DNA of 64,000 nucleotides from Rhizopus sp. PT2906 (taxonomy: Eukaryota > Mucoromycota > Mucoromycetes > Mucorales > Rhizopodaceae). The stretch spans positions 37,401 through 101,400 of the forward strand of contig JAMYHX010000108.1 of the NCBI GenBank assembly GCA_025529335.1, read 5' to 3'. Below, one piece after another: positions 1 to 11,884 of this stretch. Both the position numbers and the translations under genes were made by a program. The notes beneath the pieces were generated by a model, which searched no databases, was not told the DNA's origin, and was given only the letters and a program-made list of their open reading frames with translations. How positions within the stretch are numbered: position 1 is the stretch's first letter; each line of letters opens with the position of its first letter.

Positions 1-773
1 TCTATTATACAAAAAAGAATGCTACATCAACTTTAAAGCATAACAAGAGAAGTATGATCTTATTAAAGATGACGTTTTTGTCCCAATCACAGATTACAAA
101 GTCAACCATTTACCTGTATGTGGGTATAGAATATGGCTCTGTTTAAACATTCACTTCATTTTTAATATATATATATATATTGTATAAAGTTATTTGTGAA
201 CCTTTTAATATAAAGTAAACAGCATCTATTCAGAGACAATAAAGAGAACGAAAGATGCATATGGATAAACAGTGTTATTCACACTGTCGATCCCTTCTTT
301 GTTATCCTAGTTTTACTTTTTATTGTGAGCACATGCTGATTTTGCTATGCTCTTACTGCGATCATTTATGATTCCTTGATTCTGTCTTTCATACAAGCGC
401 TACAATAGGTAGGATCATGCTGCTACTGGTAAAGTACCTCGAAAGAAGTACATATTAAAATGACTAAAAGCAGACAACTAGGTGACACATGCGCTTTGAG
501 TTTCATTTCAGTTCCGCCAGTTGTACACTGATCTTTTACACTTTATAAAAATCAACATTTCTCCATTTTATACAAGCTTGATATATTCTACAATATACTT
601 TAGAAAAGACCTATGTTTTGTGTCAAATCAACAAGAGATTTCATAAAGAGACTTGCTGTGATTTCAAAGATCCACGCTTTGATTACACAAGTATTATATA
701 AATCCACCTTTTCTCCTGCGCCTCAATCGTTATTTTTTCTTTTTCTTTCCTCTTTTTCATTGTTGTATCAGTT
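1..773. other. 5' flank, no gene seen
   Basis: No open frame of useful length and no RNA gene is visible. The last 60 bases before position 774 are a CT-rich leader, typical of promoters in this window, and belong to the next gene. Confidence 0.5.
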
Positions 774-1684
774 ATGAATATTCAAAAGCCTAAAATCAAT
801 ATTATCTTGGTGGGTGTTTCAAGGATTGGCATATCCACGCTTACACAAGCATTCAGCGCAAGGACAGTAAAGACTTTCACCTTTGGTCCCTATCACAGGC
901 TAGCCAAGATCGTCGAACTGGTTACTGATAAGGGCATATATCACATAATGGATCCACATCGCTTATATGATGCAGCAGATGAAAACATCACAAAGCAAAA
1001 CGCAGGCGACATCATCAACCAGTTGAATCTCCTGGCTTCACCCTACATCATCTGTTTTGTGGTCACGTTGAATGTTGAAAGCGTTCATAGCATTGATCTT
1101 GAAATGATGAGAACCATCAAGAGGTACTTTCATACTTCCAATGCAAAATATGCCCTTGTTTTCAATTTGCTATCAACAAACTTATATTTCAAAGTTGCAG
1201 AAGACAATAGTTTTAGAAAAACACTCTTAACGGCTTATCATCAAGGTGCGGGTGTTAAAGTGCCTGATAATGATATACTGCTCATTACCAACAGATTTGT
1301 CGGCTATTCGATGCCAGAACAGAGTGAACTTTTAACAGAGTATGTAAAGAAGATCGAAGCAAAGCATATCAAAGAACAAGAACAGCGGTTAAAGGAGCTC
1401 TTAATGAAACAAAAACAACAGACCCATCCACACCCATCGCATTCATCACAGCAGAAACGAGCTTCTACTATGCCTGCATTCAATCCTCGTCCCCAGAGTA
1501 TGAGTCCTCCCTTACCGCGTCGTCCAAATAGCTTTCAGCACCCGACTCATGCGTATACCAATCCATCGGCACAGAATCCATATATAAACCCACGGTCACA
1601 GTCATACAACAACACGCAGCCACAGGTACACAATGCACGTCCACAGGCGTATTCTAATTCACGTCCACAAGCATATAATAACCC

Positions 1685-1721
<37 letters not shown>

Positions 1722-2261
1722 CCGCATTCTTTCAACCGTCCACAGCAGACATCGTTCAGCATGCCATCTTTCATCAATCCTCACAGTCAACAACAACAGG
1801 TTTTACAATACATACAACAGATTCAGCAACAACAACAACAGCGAATACAGCAAATCATACAGCAGCAGTTGGAAAGCACTACTCCTAACAGTGACACATC
1901 CTCCGCTTTCAGCTTTTCTTCTAATGACAATAGCAGCAGTAGCTCATTCGGGACAGACTTTAGTATGGATCCTAGTAACTTTATGGACACAACCCAACAG
2001 TCATTCAACACTGACCCTTCTTTCAACTTTGATCCCACTCAGCAGTCTTTTAATATGGATCCTTCATTCAACTTTGATACATCCCAGTTTGGATTTGACT
2101 CTTCCTCGAATCTTTTGAATAATCTGAGTCAGTTCAATGGTGATCCTTTAAACACTATGGCTGGTTCCTTTATGGATCCAGCAACTGCAGTCAACCTGAT
2201 GGCTTCCGGGTTTAGCGGTACTGACACATTAAGCGCAACAACAGGATGTACAATCATGTAA
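774..2261 (+). CDS. AIG1-like pseudo-GTPase with Q/N-rich tail and CaaX end
   Basis: This is a single-exon protein of 495 aa. Residues 8-200 look like an AIG1/GIMAP-type GTPase fold: a glycine-rich loop GVSRIGIST at 14-22, a degraded G3 region (MDPHRLYD, where the family has DTPGLFD), then the helices and strands expected before the G4 position. The P-loop lysine is replaced by Ile20 and no TKxD/THxD motif is visible, so nucleotide binding or hydrolysis is doubtful. From about residue 213 the chain is low in complexity: Q/N/P/S-rich with a pure glutamine run near 303-315, then repeats around DPSFNFD. The last four residues are CTIM, a good CaaX farnesylation signal. The expected reading is a lipid-anchored, GTPase-derived scaffold with a prion-like tail. 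The fold call is by pattern; the tail and CaaX are seen directly. Confidence 0.75.
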
Positions 2262-2462
2262 TTGATTATCTATTATACTAATAAATAATAACTAAATTGA
2301 ATGATAATAATTGCTTGTTTGATTCATTCATTTTATTTGACCCCAGCTGGAAATGCAGCTGTGTAGGACACAGAGCTTAAAGGACTGCTTTTAAGCCACC
2401 GCCTTTCATTTTTAAAATTGACTACAGGGAAAGGGAAACCTTTATTAGAGATTAGATTAAAA

Positions 2463-3808
2463 ATGGGAAAGAGAAAGCATTCTGACGAACAATCTTCACG
2501 TCATGTTAAAATCGTAGTCGCTGAAAAGCAAACTGATGTAGAACCACCTTACTTGGGTAACCTTTTTTTTTATACTTATTTTGAATAAAAAAGAACTAAT
2601 GACCCTCTCTTCTTCTAGTGGCCTTTCCTGGCACAAAGCCTCCCTCTGACTTGATTTATACACCCCACAGACATGAACAAGAAGACAAAAAAGCTGAACA
2701 ACGAGTCATTTCCGGCGAAACAGAAAAAGTGATATACACTGGCTCCAATTTCGGACGAGATGCTATTGACACTCACTGCAAGTATCTTGTTGGTGTTTTT
2801 TCCAAGAAAGAGAATACACTTAGTATTACGAATGCACCCATCATGAGAATGAACCGAACCGTAAAGGCCTTACAATCAGAATCGAGCGTACAAGGAAGTA
2901 CAGCCCGTGGTATGGCAGCCCGTGCTGCTCTCGGTTTGGCTTTCGGTACAGTCAAGGCCAAGAAACAGTTGAATAGCGATGAGCGTAACTTGGTTACGGG
3001 TGAGCAGTTGGCAGACGAAATGGATAACTTGCATTCAGAGATTGGTAAATCAACAGCCAACATACCTAAGAAGGACGAACTTAAGAAATCAATGGAAACG
3101 GCATTACCTGTTCCCAAACACAACATCGAAGCTGAGTCACCTGAGGAAGCTTATGATCTGTCATCGATTGTGACAGATGAAGAGCTCAACTCGATCAACC
3201 CCAAGGAATTATTAAAGGAAACATCATTAGAAGGCGTCAAGTCTCATCTGGCTTATCGTGACTCTAAATTCATCAATGATCGTCTGATGGCCATTATTGC
3301 AGCTTCAGGAAAGAAGGATCGTAAGCGTGTTCGCACATTGATGTATATCAATATTCTCATGGCATATTACGTCCGTGTGCGTGCATCAGACTTGAAGGAT
3401 CGTAGAAAGGTAGAGACAGCACTAAAGAATCCTTCGAGCATAATATTAGATGGACTTGCTGAAAGATACACAGAATCCAATACGTAGGTTATATCATATC
3501 TAAATAATTCGTTGAATTTATTCTATATTCATAGACGTACACCTGTTATGGCAGATAAACTTCTCTTGTACATGTTTACACTCATCCTCTCTGTCTCTGG
3601 ATATAGCGTGGTGATTGATCAATTAGGCAAAGATCTTTTACTCAAGCCCATCAAGATCACATCATTATTTAAGACACTAGGATGTAAGATAGATAAAGCA
3701 AGTACAGAGGAATGTCGTGAACTTGGTACAAAATCAGCAAAGAAGGCTCAATTGATTGTTCCTTTAAAATTCCCTGAAGTCAGAACAGGCGGTGGACCTC
3801 GTCGTTAG
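2463..3808 (+). CDS. RPA49: RNA polymerase I subunit RPA49
   Basis: Three exons (2463-2556, 2619-3483, 3535-3808) give 410 aa, close to the usual length of the A49 subunit. A49 forms the RPA49/RPA34 heterodimer on RNA polymerase I and helps rRNA initiation and elongation in the nucleolus. The basic N-terminus (MGKRKHSDEQ) is followed by the dimerisation region; LVAFPGTKPPSDLIY spans the first junction, which restores a valine codon. The C-terminal tandem winged-helix region holds AYRDSKFINDRLMAII and ends in a basic GGGPRR. Both introns are 51-62 bp with GT-AG ends. An AATAAA-type signal lies about 30 bp past the stop. Family assignment is confident; the start is the only ATG before the first donor in frame. 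Confidence 0.88.
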
Positions 3809-4525
3809 AATTAATATACAGTGAATAGTTTATTTCAATAAAAGATTCAATTATGCATTTTTAACTTCTATTGTTTTATTTCAAAGTGAAGAAGACACAT
3901 CCCAGTTTTATCGTTTTCCTCTGTTAACTTTAAAATGCTGGGATTTACAATTGTTTCTGACGTTTCCAAAGGAGGGGTGGAGAAATGATACTCTACAAGT
4001 TTTTTCTTGTGTTCTTCTTGAAGCTTCAGCATAGTGTCAAGTAAATACTTGTAAATTTTAAGTTATTTGCTCTTCATTAATACAGAAATCTTTTTTTTTA
4101 ATTCATTGACCAGTAAAAGCTGAGTATGTTCAACAGTTCTTCATCTCGCTTCTTAAACACTGGTTACAAATGGAGTCTTCTCTCCAACCAAAGTTCATAG
4201 GCTCTTCCTTCGTGCTCATACCTAAGGCACCATAAATAAACTGTTTTTTTTCTAGACATTTAGCCATTAATAACTTTGTAAATTTAGTAGATTTATATAT
4301 TTGTACCAGCAGATTGAGTAAAGAAGACCTTAATCTGGTCAAACTGGTCGATCAAGGTAAAATAAAACGTGTCTGCAGTTGTTTTTAGCATTGACAACGC
4401 TCCAAATATCCCCCTTGTGGTGGTCAAATTATATCTTTGAGCGATCAGTGAACCCGAAAAAAGACGATGTCTCAAGTAATAGATTCTCTAGGCGATGAAT
4501 GCCATAGAGCGTTATTTATTTGGGA
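3809..4525. other. Intergenic, no gene seen
   Basis: AT-rich spacer after RPA49. Short reverse-strand frames near 4130-4475 have no recognisable domain, splice structure or homology that I can see. Confidence 0.5.
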
Positions 4526-4699
4526 AACACTACATACACCAGAAGTTAGCCTAATAATATGTGTGCTTCCTCTATTCATTACGTATGATGCCTTCCAACA
4601 AAACTATTCAACCATCTTGTTTTTATTGCTTTTGTCAGTTTGATCAGAGATCACTTAGATAATTCGTATTTACGTGTATTTTCTGGTGCATGTAGTGTT
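4526..4699. mobile_element. Short TIR element (MITE), copy 1
   Basis: The left end at 4526-4544 and the reverse complement of 4681-4699 agree at 18 of 19 positions around aacactacatgcaccagaa. The element is about 174 bp and non-coding. Internal sequence (gtcagtttgatca, attcgtatttac) recurs near the right end of the copy at 27.1 kb, and the left subterminal block recurs at 26.0, 32.1 and 55.6 kb. The right end plus flank (23 nt) equals the left end of the 32.1-kb copy, inverted. No clear target duplication is visible. Confidence 0.7.
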
Positions 4700-4819
4700 G
4701 GCCGCTTCAATATTTTGTCCGGAAATCAATTTTGGGTGACTGTATTTTTTTGAAAACATATCAAAATTTTCCCCCTTTCCTTTTTTTTTTTCCTTCTTTT
4801 AAAAGTAGATTGATCAACA

Positions 4820-5984
4820 ATGGCTGCATCTACACCTTCCCACAATGTTGAGACTATGACAAGCAAGGATTATTATTTTGATTCATATGCTCACTTTGGT
4901 AACGTAAAAGAGACAAGTCTATTATAGTTTATTAATATCCTACAAAGGTATTCACGAGGAAATGTTAAAGGATGAAGTCCGTACATTAGCTTATCGTAAC
5001 TCAATCTACAACAACAAGCATCTGTTCAAAGATAAGATTGTTCTTGATGTTGGCTGTGGTACTGGTATCCTTTCTATGTTTGCTGCCAAGGCTGGAGCTA
5101 AGCATGTTTATGGTGTAAGGACATTATGATCATATAAAGATGAATATTAATCTTTATATTTTTCAGATCGACATGTCTAATATCATTCATCAAGCTCGTG
5201 TGATTGTGAAAGACAATCATTTAGATGACAAGATTACACTTATCCAAGGTAAAATGGAAGAGGTTGTTTTGCCTGTTGATAAGGTAGACATTATTATCTC
5301 TGAGTGGATGGGATACTTTTTATTATACGAGTCTATGCTTGACACTGTTCTTGTTGCTAGAGACAAGTATTTAGTAAGTTGTATAAAGCTTTATATATCA
5401 TGAGGCTTATATCAAAAATATAGGCACCCGGAGGAATGATCTTCCCTGATAAGGCCACCATGTACATTGCAGCCATTGAAGATGGTGACTATAAGGAAGA
5501 AAAGATTCATTATTGGGACAACGTCTATGGTTTTGACTACTCCTCTATCAAAAATCTTGCCTTAAAGGAACCTCTTGTGGACGTAGTTGATGCTCGCAAC
5601 GTGATCTCCACAGCCTGTCCGTTCAAAGAGATCGACATTGCCACAGTCACCAAAGCCGATTTGACATTCAAGGCACCCTTCAAGATTACAGCCACACGTG
5701 ATGACTATGCTCATGCCTTCCTTGCCTGGTTTGATATCGGATTCACTCACTGCCACAAGCCCGTGAACTTTTCTACAGGTCCACATGCCAAATACACACA
5801 TTGGAAGCAAACCGTCTTTTACACACCCGAGACATTGACCTTGAAGGAAGGAGAGAGTATCGAAGGTGAAGTGAGCTGTGCACCTAATCAATCAAACCCT
5901 AGAGATCTTGATATCATCATTGACTTCAAATTAGACGGTCAACATGGCTCTATTCAAGACAAGTGTGAATATAAAATGCATTAA
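4820..5984 (+). CDS. PRMT1: Protein arginine N-methyltransferase 1 (type I)
   Basis: Four exons (4820-4898, 4948-5114, 5167-5373, 5424-5984) give 337 aa, slightly shorter than the usual 350. The enzyme places asymmetric dimethyl groups on RGG/RXR arginines of RNA-binding proteins and histone H4, using S-adenosylmethionine. Visible signatures are the YFDSYAHFGIHEEMLKD start, motif I VLDVGCGTG at 58-66, the double-E loop SEWMGYFLLYE at 127-137 (both glutamates present) and the THW loop at 276-278. All key residues are intact. Introns are about 50 bp with good GT-AG ends and phase agreement. It is followed 67 bp later by a gene on the same strand. The family is the HMT1/PRMT1 group; PRMT8-like N-terminal extensions are absent. 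Confidence 0.93.
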
Positions 5985-6051
5985 ATTTTTTTTTCATGTG
6001 TAATATCTGAGTAAATAAAAGCATTTCCCTTTTTTTCTTCTTTTATTAAAT

Positions 6052-7312
6052 ATGTCTCATTCCGTCCAACTTCACGCGTCAGTGTTAAAGTTTCTAATCG
6101 ATCATGGCTATATGGAATCAGCAGAAGCGTTCAAGAGAGAAGCTAGAAGACAGTTGGATTTAGCAGAACAAGATGATGTTGTAGACACTGAACAATTGGC
6201 ACGTCAACTGTCACAATTACAAATCAAAAGGTAATCTTGAGAATGCAAAATCTCCCTCCTTTTGCTTATTATAATTTAGAACAAGCGAATTAGCTGATGG
6301 GGATGAACGTTACTTTAATATGCTAACCAGAAGCTATGATGACATTCACTACTCCAACATTTTAGCTGTTGCAATCGAACCTCAGACCCAGGCTCTTGCA
6401 ACCAGTTCAATTGACAAGACAGTCAAGATCAGTTCATTCCTGAGTCATCACGAACTATCACCACGGACCTACCGACACCACCAGGCACCTGTTCTGAGCA
6501 TCGACTTCCATCCGAGATACCCTCAGTTGATGCTCACTACATCCATGGACGGCACCAGTGTGCTTGTTGACACGTACTTTGAACCTGAGTTTGGACAGGC
6601 GGTTGAAACATCAGGCGTACACCAAATGTTTAAGGACCATAAAAAGTATGTCGTGCGTGGATTATTCTCGCCTGGTCAAGGGCAGTACATAGCAACAGCC
6701 TCCTATGACCGAACGGTGTGCATCTACAGACAAGTCAATGATGACGGACTACCCAAGTATGCACTTGAGAGACAACTGGGTCCATTCGTGGGTAACGTCG
6801 AGACGATCTGTTTTGCAAGTGACAGTCTATTGATTGTGGGAGTGCGGGATGATAATTATTTACATTACATCCAGTTACCCGAGATGCACCAGCGCCGGGT
6901 CAACATGAATACCACGGGCGATGACTGGGTCTCGTTCTCGCCTGTACATCTCTCTGTGTCGGCTGATGGTCAGTATGTGCTGTGTACGACGGATCATGTG
7001 AGTGGAAGAACGATCTTATTTGCCCTGGGTGAGTCAACGCAGTTGCAAAACTACTATATTCAAGGCACAGATAACCAGTTCATGGTCAAGCGTCACGTGT
7101 GGCATCCCTCTGGCTTATACTTTTATGCGTCGGGAGGAGATGATCATTCGATTTTGGTCATAGAAACAAAGTCGGGTCGAGTTGTGGATACCCTGCTTGG
7201 ACATAAGGCAATGATTCGGTCCCTTGTGCTCAATCCAGAAGTGGGACTTGTAAGCGCAGGTTATGATCATACAGTCAAGGTGTGGACTTGGGCATCAACA
7301 CTGTCAAGATAA
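6052..7312 (+). CDS. LisH and WD40 repeat protein
   Basis: Two exons (6052-6230 and 6280-7312) give 403 aa. The N-terminus has a LisH dimerisation motif (residues about 6-38, VLKFLIDHGYMESAEAFKRE). After a short charged linker, seven or so WD40 blades follow, for example ATSSIDKTVKI, TTSMDGTSVLV, TASYDRTVCIY and SAGYDHTVKVW near the C-terminus. Such proteins serve as dimeric scaffolds; I do not recognise the orthologue and assign no pathway. The stop lies 30 bp from the stop of the convergent BCP1 gene, so the 3' UTRs must overlap or be very short. Confidence 0.82.
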
Positions 7313-7342
7313 TATAGCAAATAAACTTTATTGTATGTACAT

Positions 7343-8351
7343 TTATTGAGGTACTGTTGAGGAGCACGTCTTTGATATTTCGGCTACCAGATCATCAAAC
7401 TTGGATTGATGCACAAACAATAGCCTGCGAGCGGGTTGAATGCCAAAGTCAGAGAATGCTCGTCTAGAATCTGCAGCCTGCTCCTTTTCGCTGTTTGTAA
7501 ATGTATAATCGAACTGATACTCTGCATAATTAGCAATGATCTCATCTTCAGACTGGAAATAAAAGGTTTCGTTATTGACTGGCTTTTTGCTGCTGCCAGC
7601 CTTTTCTCCTTCTTCTTCTTCGTCATCTATGGAAGAAGCGACTTCTCTATAGGTCTTTGAAATGAACATGTACCATTCAAATGAATAAGGTTCATTCTGC
7701 TGCACTGCCTTTTTTGTCTCTTCTTGAAGCATGGCATACATAGGAGGCATGATTTCTACTGGCATATTGATGAATCTTTCAGACACGACCCAACCGACCT
7801 GTTTATGATTCAGTATCTCGCTCACTGCCTGATGTAAGGGTCCGTTCTTCTTTGGACACTTGTTGAGTAAGTAACTGCATAGCTGTTGAATACCTTCTTT
7901 ATCCTGTTTTATACGTGTGTCAGCATTGATCCTATAGTATATACATGTATACCTTTTGCTGTTGAAGGTTGATGACACTAAGAATAGCATATGGATCTGA
8001 TTTTTGATCGTCTACTTTGACTGTTGTTCCAACGTGGTTTTCTTCGATCAAGATGTCAGCAAGGTCACTCAGATTAATAAGCTCAGCATCAGAAGAAAAG
8101 AGTTGAGTAAGCAGCTTCTTTAAGGCGTGAAAGTCTATTTCGTCTGGATTATAAAAGTCAAAATCAACATCGACTACTTCCTAAACAATGCAATGAATAA
8201 AGGTGTTTCACACACACACACAAAGACTATTTACTTGAAGACCATCGTCTGAATCTTGTTCTTCTTCTTCTTCTGTTTGCTTATGTGATCTCTTCAATGG
8301 CTTTTCGTCTTCTTGTTCGTCTATAGGTGCTCTTCTCTTTAGGCTGCTCAT
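7343..8351 (-). CDS. BCP1: BCP1/BCCIP family protein
   Basis: Three exons read leftward (8351-8235, 8180-7953, 7903-7343) give 301 aa, within the 280-315 aa of the family. Yeast Bcp1 is a nuclear chaperone of ribosomal protein uL14 (Rpl23) and aids nuclear export; human BCCIP binds BRCA2 and p21. Visible features are an acidic, KR-spotted N-terminus, VVDVDFDFYNPDEIDFHALK at the start of exon 2, the core YAILSVINLQQQKDKEGIQQ across the second junction, and EWYMFISKTYRE with FYFQSEDEI downstream. The second intron must be the 49-bp one ending AAACAG; a nearer AG would make a 21-bp intron and break the frame. It is divergent from PFK-2. Confidence 0.88.
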
Positions 8352-9261
8352 ATTTGACACTTGAAAGAAATAAAAAAGTTTTAGTGACTCGTAATTTAAA
8401 AGTAACAGGATTGTTGCCATGATTACCAACTTTCGACTAGTATTGTATTTTTATCCCTTTCTCTCTCTCTCTCTCTTTTTTTAAAAAAAAATCGTGACAG
8501 TTGCAATAGATTGAATAGGATACACACATACTGGAGCCTTTTTTTAAAAGACATGTCTTAGTACAAAAAAAAAAGCCCTTCTTTCAGGTGAATGACACGC
8601 ATGAAATTTGATAATGTTTGCAAATGAAAAAAAAAATAAGCCTGATTTCTAGCATGTGTGCTTTCTTAGACAAGAGCTTTTAAGACATAGTATGAAAATG
8701 AACCACTATTTTATCATATAGAAATGGTGAAAATTTCCTGCATCATGCGATGAGTTGGAAAAAAAGCATCATAAGCTGACTTGAGCTGACAAAGCCTATG
8801 AGAGTCTTTGTGATTCCCTTTGTCTAGACTACACATCCTAGGCCAAATAAACGGTCATGTTGACAAAATTAGACCAGTAGAGCATATATTGGGAAGGAAC
8901 CCAACCCTGAAGGAGTGATGAAGGGCACTTTTTAGAAAAGAATAGGAGTATATCGGATGTTTACGGAGAATTCCGATAATAACATGTGTTTAACCCCACA
9001 TTTTAAAGTCGTGAATGAAGTCAAGATGATTTGAGAAATAGCAGGAAAAAAAAAGCATTAAAAAATGAGCTGTTTATTTCTGGCTTCTGTATAATAAGCG
9101 AATCCAAAAATATACAAAAAAAAAGGACACGATAAAGAGAAGTTAGGTTTGTGTAATAACTGCTTTGTCAGCCGATGAATTTTTCATATTTAAATTAAAT
9201 TAGCTTTTTATTCTCTTTTCTTTCCCCTCCTTTGCTCTTTTTTAAAAAAAACATACATACA
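8352..9261. other. Divergent intergenic region
   Basis: About 910 bp shared as 5' region by BCP1 (leftward) and PFK-2 (rightward). It holds CT-rich and A-rich tracts near both starts, for example a CT repeat at 8457-8476, but no open frame of note. Confidence 0.5.
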
Positions 9262-10802
9262 ATGAGTCAACACACAACTTCAAGTAAAAAAAAAGCATCA
9301 ATGAATTATTACTGTAGTCATGGTAACTAATTATAAAAATAGATCTACGTTTAGCATGCGTGGTAAAACACAATTATATATAACAAAAAAAAAAAAAAAC
9401 AAAAGCGTTAAATCATTATATCATCAAGATGGTAGGCTTACCTGGAAGAGGTAAAACCTACATATCACAAAAGGGTAACCATGATACGGTATAAATATGG
9501 GAACATAGACTAATTCGTTCATTAGTATGTCGATACCTACAATGGTTAGGTATCCATACTAAAGTGTTCAATGTTGGTAACTATCGTCGAAAACTATTCG
9601 GGGCAAAGCAAGATCATTTATTTTTTGACCCTAGCAACGCTTCTGGATTATATCAAAGAAAGGAATCTGCAAATGCAGCTATTGCAGACATGATTCGATG
9701 GTTTAATCAAGAGGATGGTATCGTGGCCATCTATGATGCAACTAATAGCACGAAACAAAGGAGAAGACATATTCTTGAAGTGCTGTCAAAGGAAAACATT
9801 CAGGTTCTCTTTATTGAATCGTTTTGTGAAGATGAAGCCATCATTATGGACAATATCAAACAAGTCAAGCTGAGTTCCCCCGACTATGCCAACATGAACC
9901 CAGAAGAGGCCGCCTCAGATTTTATCTCACGCATTAATCACTACAAGCTGCAGTATGAAACCATCCAGGAGCAGGACCTGACTTATATCAAAATGATAAA
10001 TGCCGGATCCCAGGTCATCATCAATATGATCCGTGGTTACCTCGAGTCAAGGATCGTATATTATCTCATGAACCTTCATACCCAACCAAGAAAGATATAC
10101 ATGTCCAGACACGGTGAATCCATGTTCAATCTTCAAGGTAAAATCGGTGGTGACTCTGAGCTTTCTCCAAGAGGATTACTTTACGCTAAAAAACTACCCG
10201 AGCTCATCAAGACTCATCTGGGTGACAAACAGCTCGTCGTTTGGACCTCGACTTTAAAAAGAACAATTCAGACCAGTCAGGGTCTGAACTATCCCAAGCT
10301 GAGTAGAAAGGCATTAGATGAACTGGATGCTGGTGTGTGCGATGGAATGACCTATGAGGAAATTGAAGAGAAATATCCCGAGGATTATGCTTGTCGTGAT
10401 GATGACAAGTTCAATTACCGTTACAGAGGAGGTGAGTCTTATAGGGATGTCGTCCTTAGACTAGAACCTATCATCATGGACCTCGAGAGACAGAGAGACA
10501 TATTGATCATTGGCCATCAAGCCATTCTAAGGTGTATCTATGCTTACTTTATGAACTATAAGCATGAAGATTTGCCCTATATCAAAATACCTCTTCATAC
10601 TGTGATCGAATTGTCTCCCAAAGCGTACGGATGCGAAGAGAAGCGATACAAGGTTGATATTGACGCTGTAGATACTCACAGACCAAAGCCAGTCAAATCA
10701 AAACTCTCAAAGCAAGCACAACAAGAGATGAAATCGGGTGCAAGTGGCCAAAAGATAAACAATAGCCCAATTTTGCCTATAAGTCCACAATTTATGGCCT
10801 AA
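9262..10802 (+). CDS. PFKFB: 6-phosphofructo-2-kinase/fructose-2,6-bisphosphatase
   Basis: Four exons (9262-9283, 9343-9362, 9429-9474, 9526-10802) give 454 aa. The enzyme makes and breaks fructose 2,6-bisphosphate, the allosteric switch between glycolysis and gluconeogenesis. The kinase P-loop VGLPGRGKT (16-24) lies on exon 3; KVFNVGNYRR and AIYDATNSTKQRRR follow. The phosphatase half has MSRHGE with catalytic His225, Glu295 in LDELDAG and His360 in IIGHQAI, so both activities look intact. The first three coding exons are only 22, 20 and 46 nt, joined by introns of 59, 66 and 51 bp; frame and family alignment (NLRLACVMVGLPGRGKT) both require them. The N-terminal regulatory extension of many fungal homologues is missing. 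Confidence 0.9.
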
Positions 10803-10973
10803 GATATGAGAAAGAAATGATTGGTTAATAAACGTCTGAATTTAAAATACAAATACTGTAAAGATGATTTTCTTATTCCCTTTTTGTTTTCTCTTTTTTT
10901 CTTATTTTTAATCAAGAAATGCTTAGTCACTGTTGTTTCTGTATCAATCTCAAGTAAATATACACACACAATA

Positions 10974-11709
10974 ATGAAAATAATGACGATACTCATATTT
11001 AATAGAACCGCAACTTTATTATTAGCCGTCTTGGGTACCATTAGTCATCTTTATGGTGCTTTAACCTTGACTGCATTATCGGATGAATTCGAAGATGCTG
11101 ATATGGGTGCAGTCTTTGGTTTGACTGCTTACTCCTATCTCTCTGGATTTGCTTGTTTAGCAGGTGCTATTGGTGTTATTAAAGTAAATAAGGATCAATG
11201 ATAAATGAATGTGTGTGCGCAGTACTTATTTGTATTTTTATTTATAGAATAACGTTAAACATCTTAAATTCTTCTCCATTTATTATTGGACAGACCTTGT
11301 GTTACATACCTTTTTTTCGGTAGCCAGTGCCGTCTTACTCTTCAGTCTTGATCGTGAAATTTGCAAGGAAATTGTGAGTGAAGTCAAGGATGATGAATTG
11401 GACATGAATACATGTGAATCTATTTATATTTCAAGCGCATGGATTGTCACATTAGCTATGGCTATTAATATGCTCCTGAAGGTGAGTTAATACTAAGACC
11501 ATAAACCAATATTAAACATATAATCTTAGCTTCATTTTGCCTTTGCTATTCATTCTTACACTCATCGTGTCCAACAAGAGACAAGTATGGATACTATTGA
11601 AGAACGTATCATCGTTGCACCTTATCCTGCTGCTCAAATCTCTAAAGAACAACCTATCTTTGTTGCAGGTCAAGAATTTATTTCTGATGAAAAGAAGCAA
11701 CAACAATAA
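10974..11709 (+). CDS. Predicted four-span membrane protein
   Basis: Three exons (10974-11183, 11248-11481, 11530-11709) give 207 aa. Hydrophobic segments lie at about 5-27 (ATLLLAVLGTISHLYGAL), 44-68, 83-105 (LVLHTFFSVASAVLLF) and 128-148 (AWIVTLAMAINMLLK), followed by a polar cytosolic-type tail ending in KKQQQ. The layout, with a short extracytosolic loop carrying DREICKEIV...DMNTCES between spans 3 and 4 (two cysteines), recalls small tetraspan fungal proteins, but I do not recognise the family. The ATG used is the first of two in-frame ATGs (10974 and 10983). It converges on the Stm1-like gene, with 175 bp between stops. Confidence 0.72.
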
Positions 11710-11884
11710 ATTGAACTGTTCACATCTAAATGTATATTCCCCCTTCTCTAGTTGCTATCATAAAACAATAAACATAACATCGGACCATGAAATTCTCAAA
11801 CTCTTTATTATGCATTTTAACATCAGCACTTTATTTTTTTTTTTAAGCAATATGAAAAGGAAAAAAAAAGAGAGAAAAACAAGT

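Noticed and set aside
1547..1777. Reverse-strand frame rich in cysteine
   Set aside because: It is the shadow of the CAA repeat read backwards as TTG/TGC codons inside a real gene.
1633..2118. Forward frame with an asparagine run
   Set aside because: Another frame of the same CAA repeat; the +1 gene has the domain and the stop context.
7931..7952. A 21-bp intron in BCP1
   Set aside because: Too short for splicing here and breaks the frame; the AG at 7904-7905 gives a 49-bp intron and restores the conserved sequence.
9323..9342. A 20-bp intron after CATG in PFK-2
   Set aside because: The earlier donor at 9284 gives a 59-bp intron with a CTAAT branch site and a correct frame.
10821..10973. 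Longer N-terminus for the four-span protein
   Set aside because: The upstream in-frame part is a low-complexity F/L/K stretch in AT-rich leader; the ATG at 10974 fits a first membrane span better.
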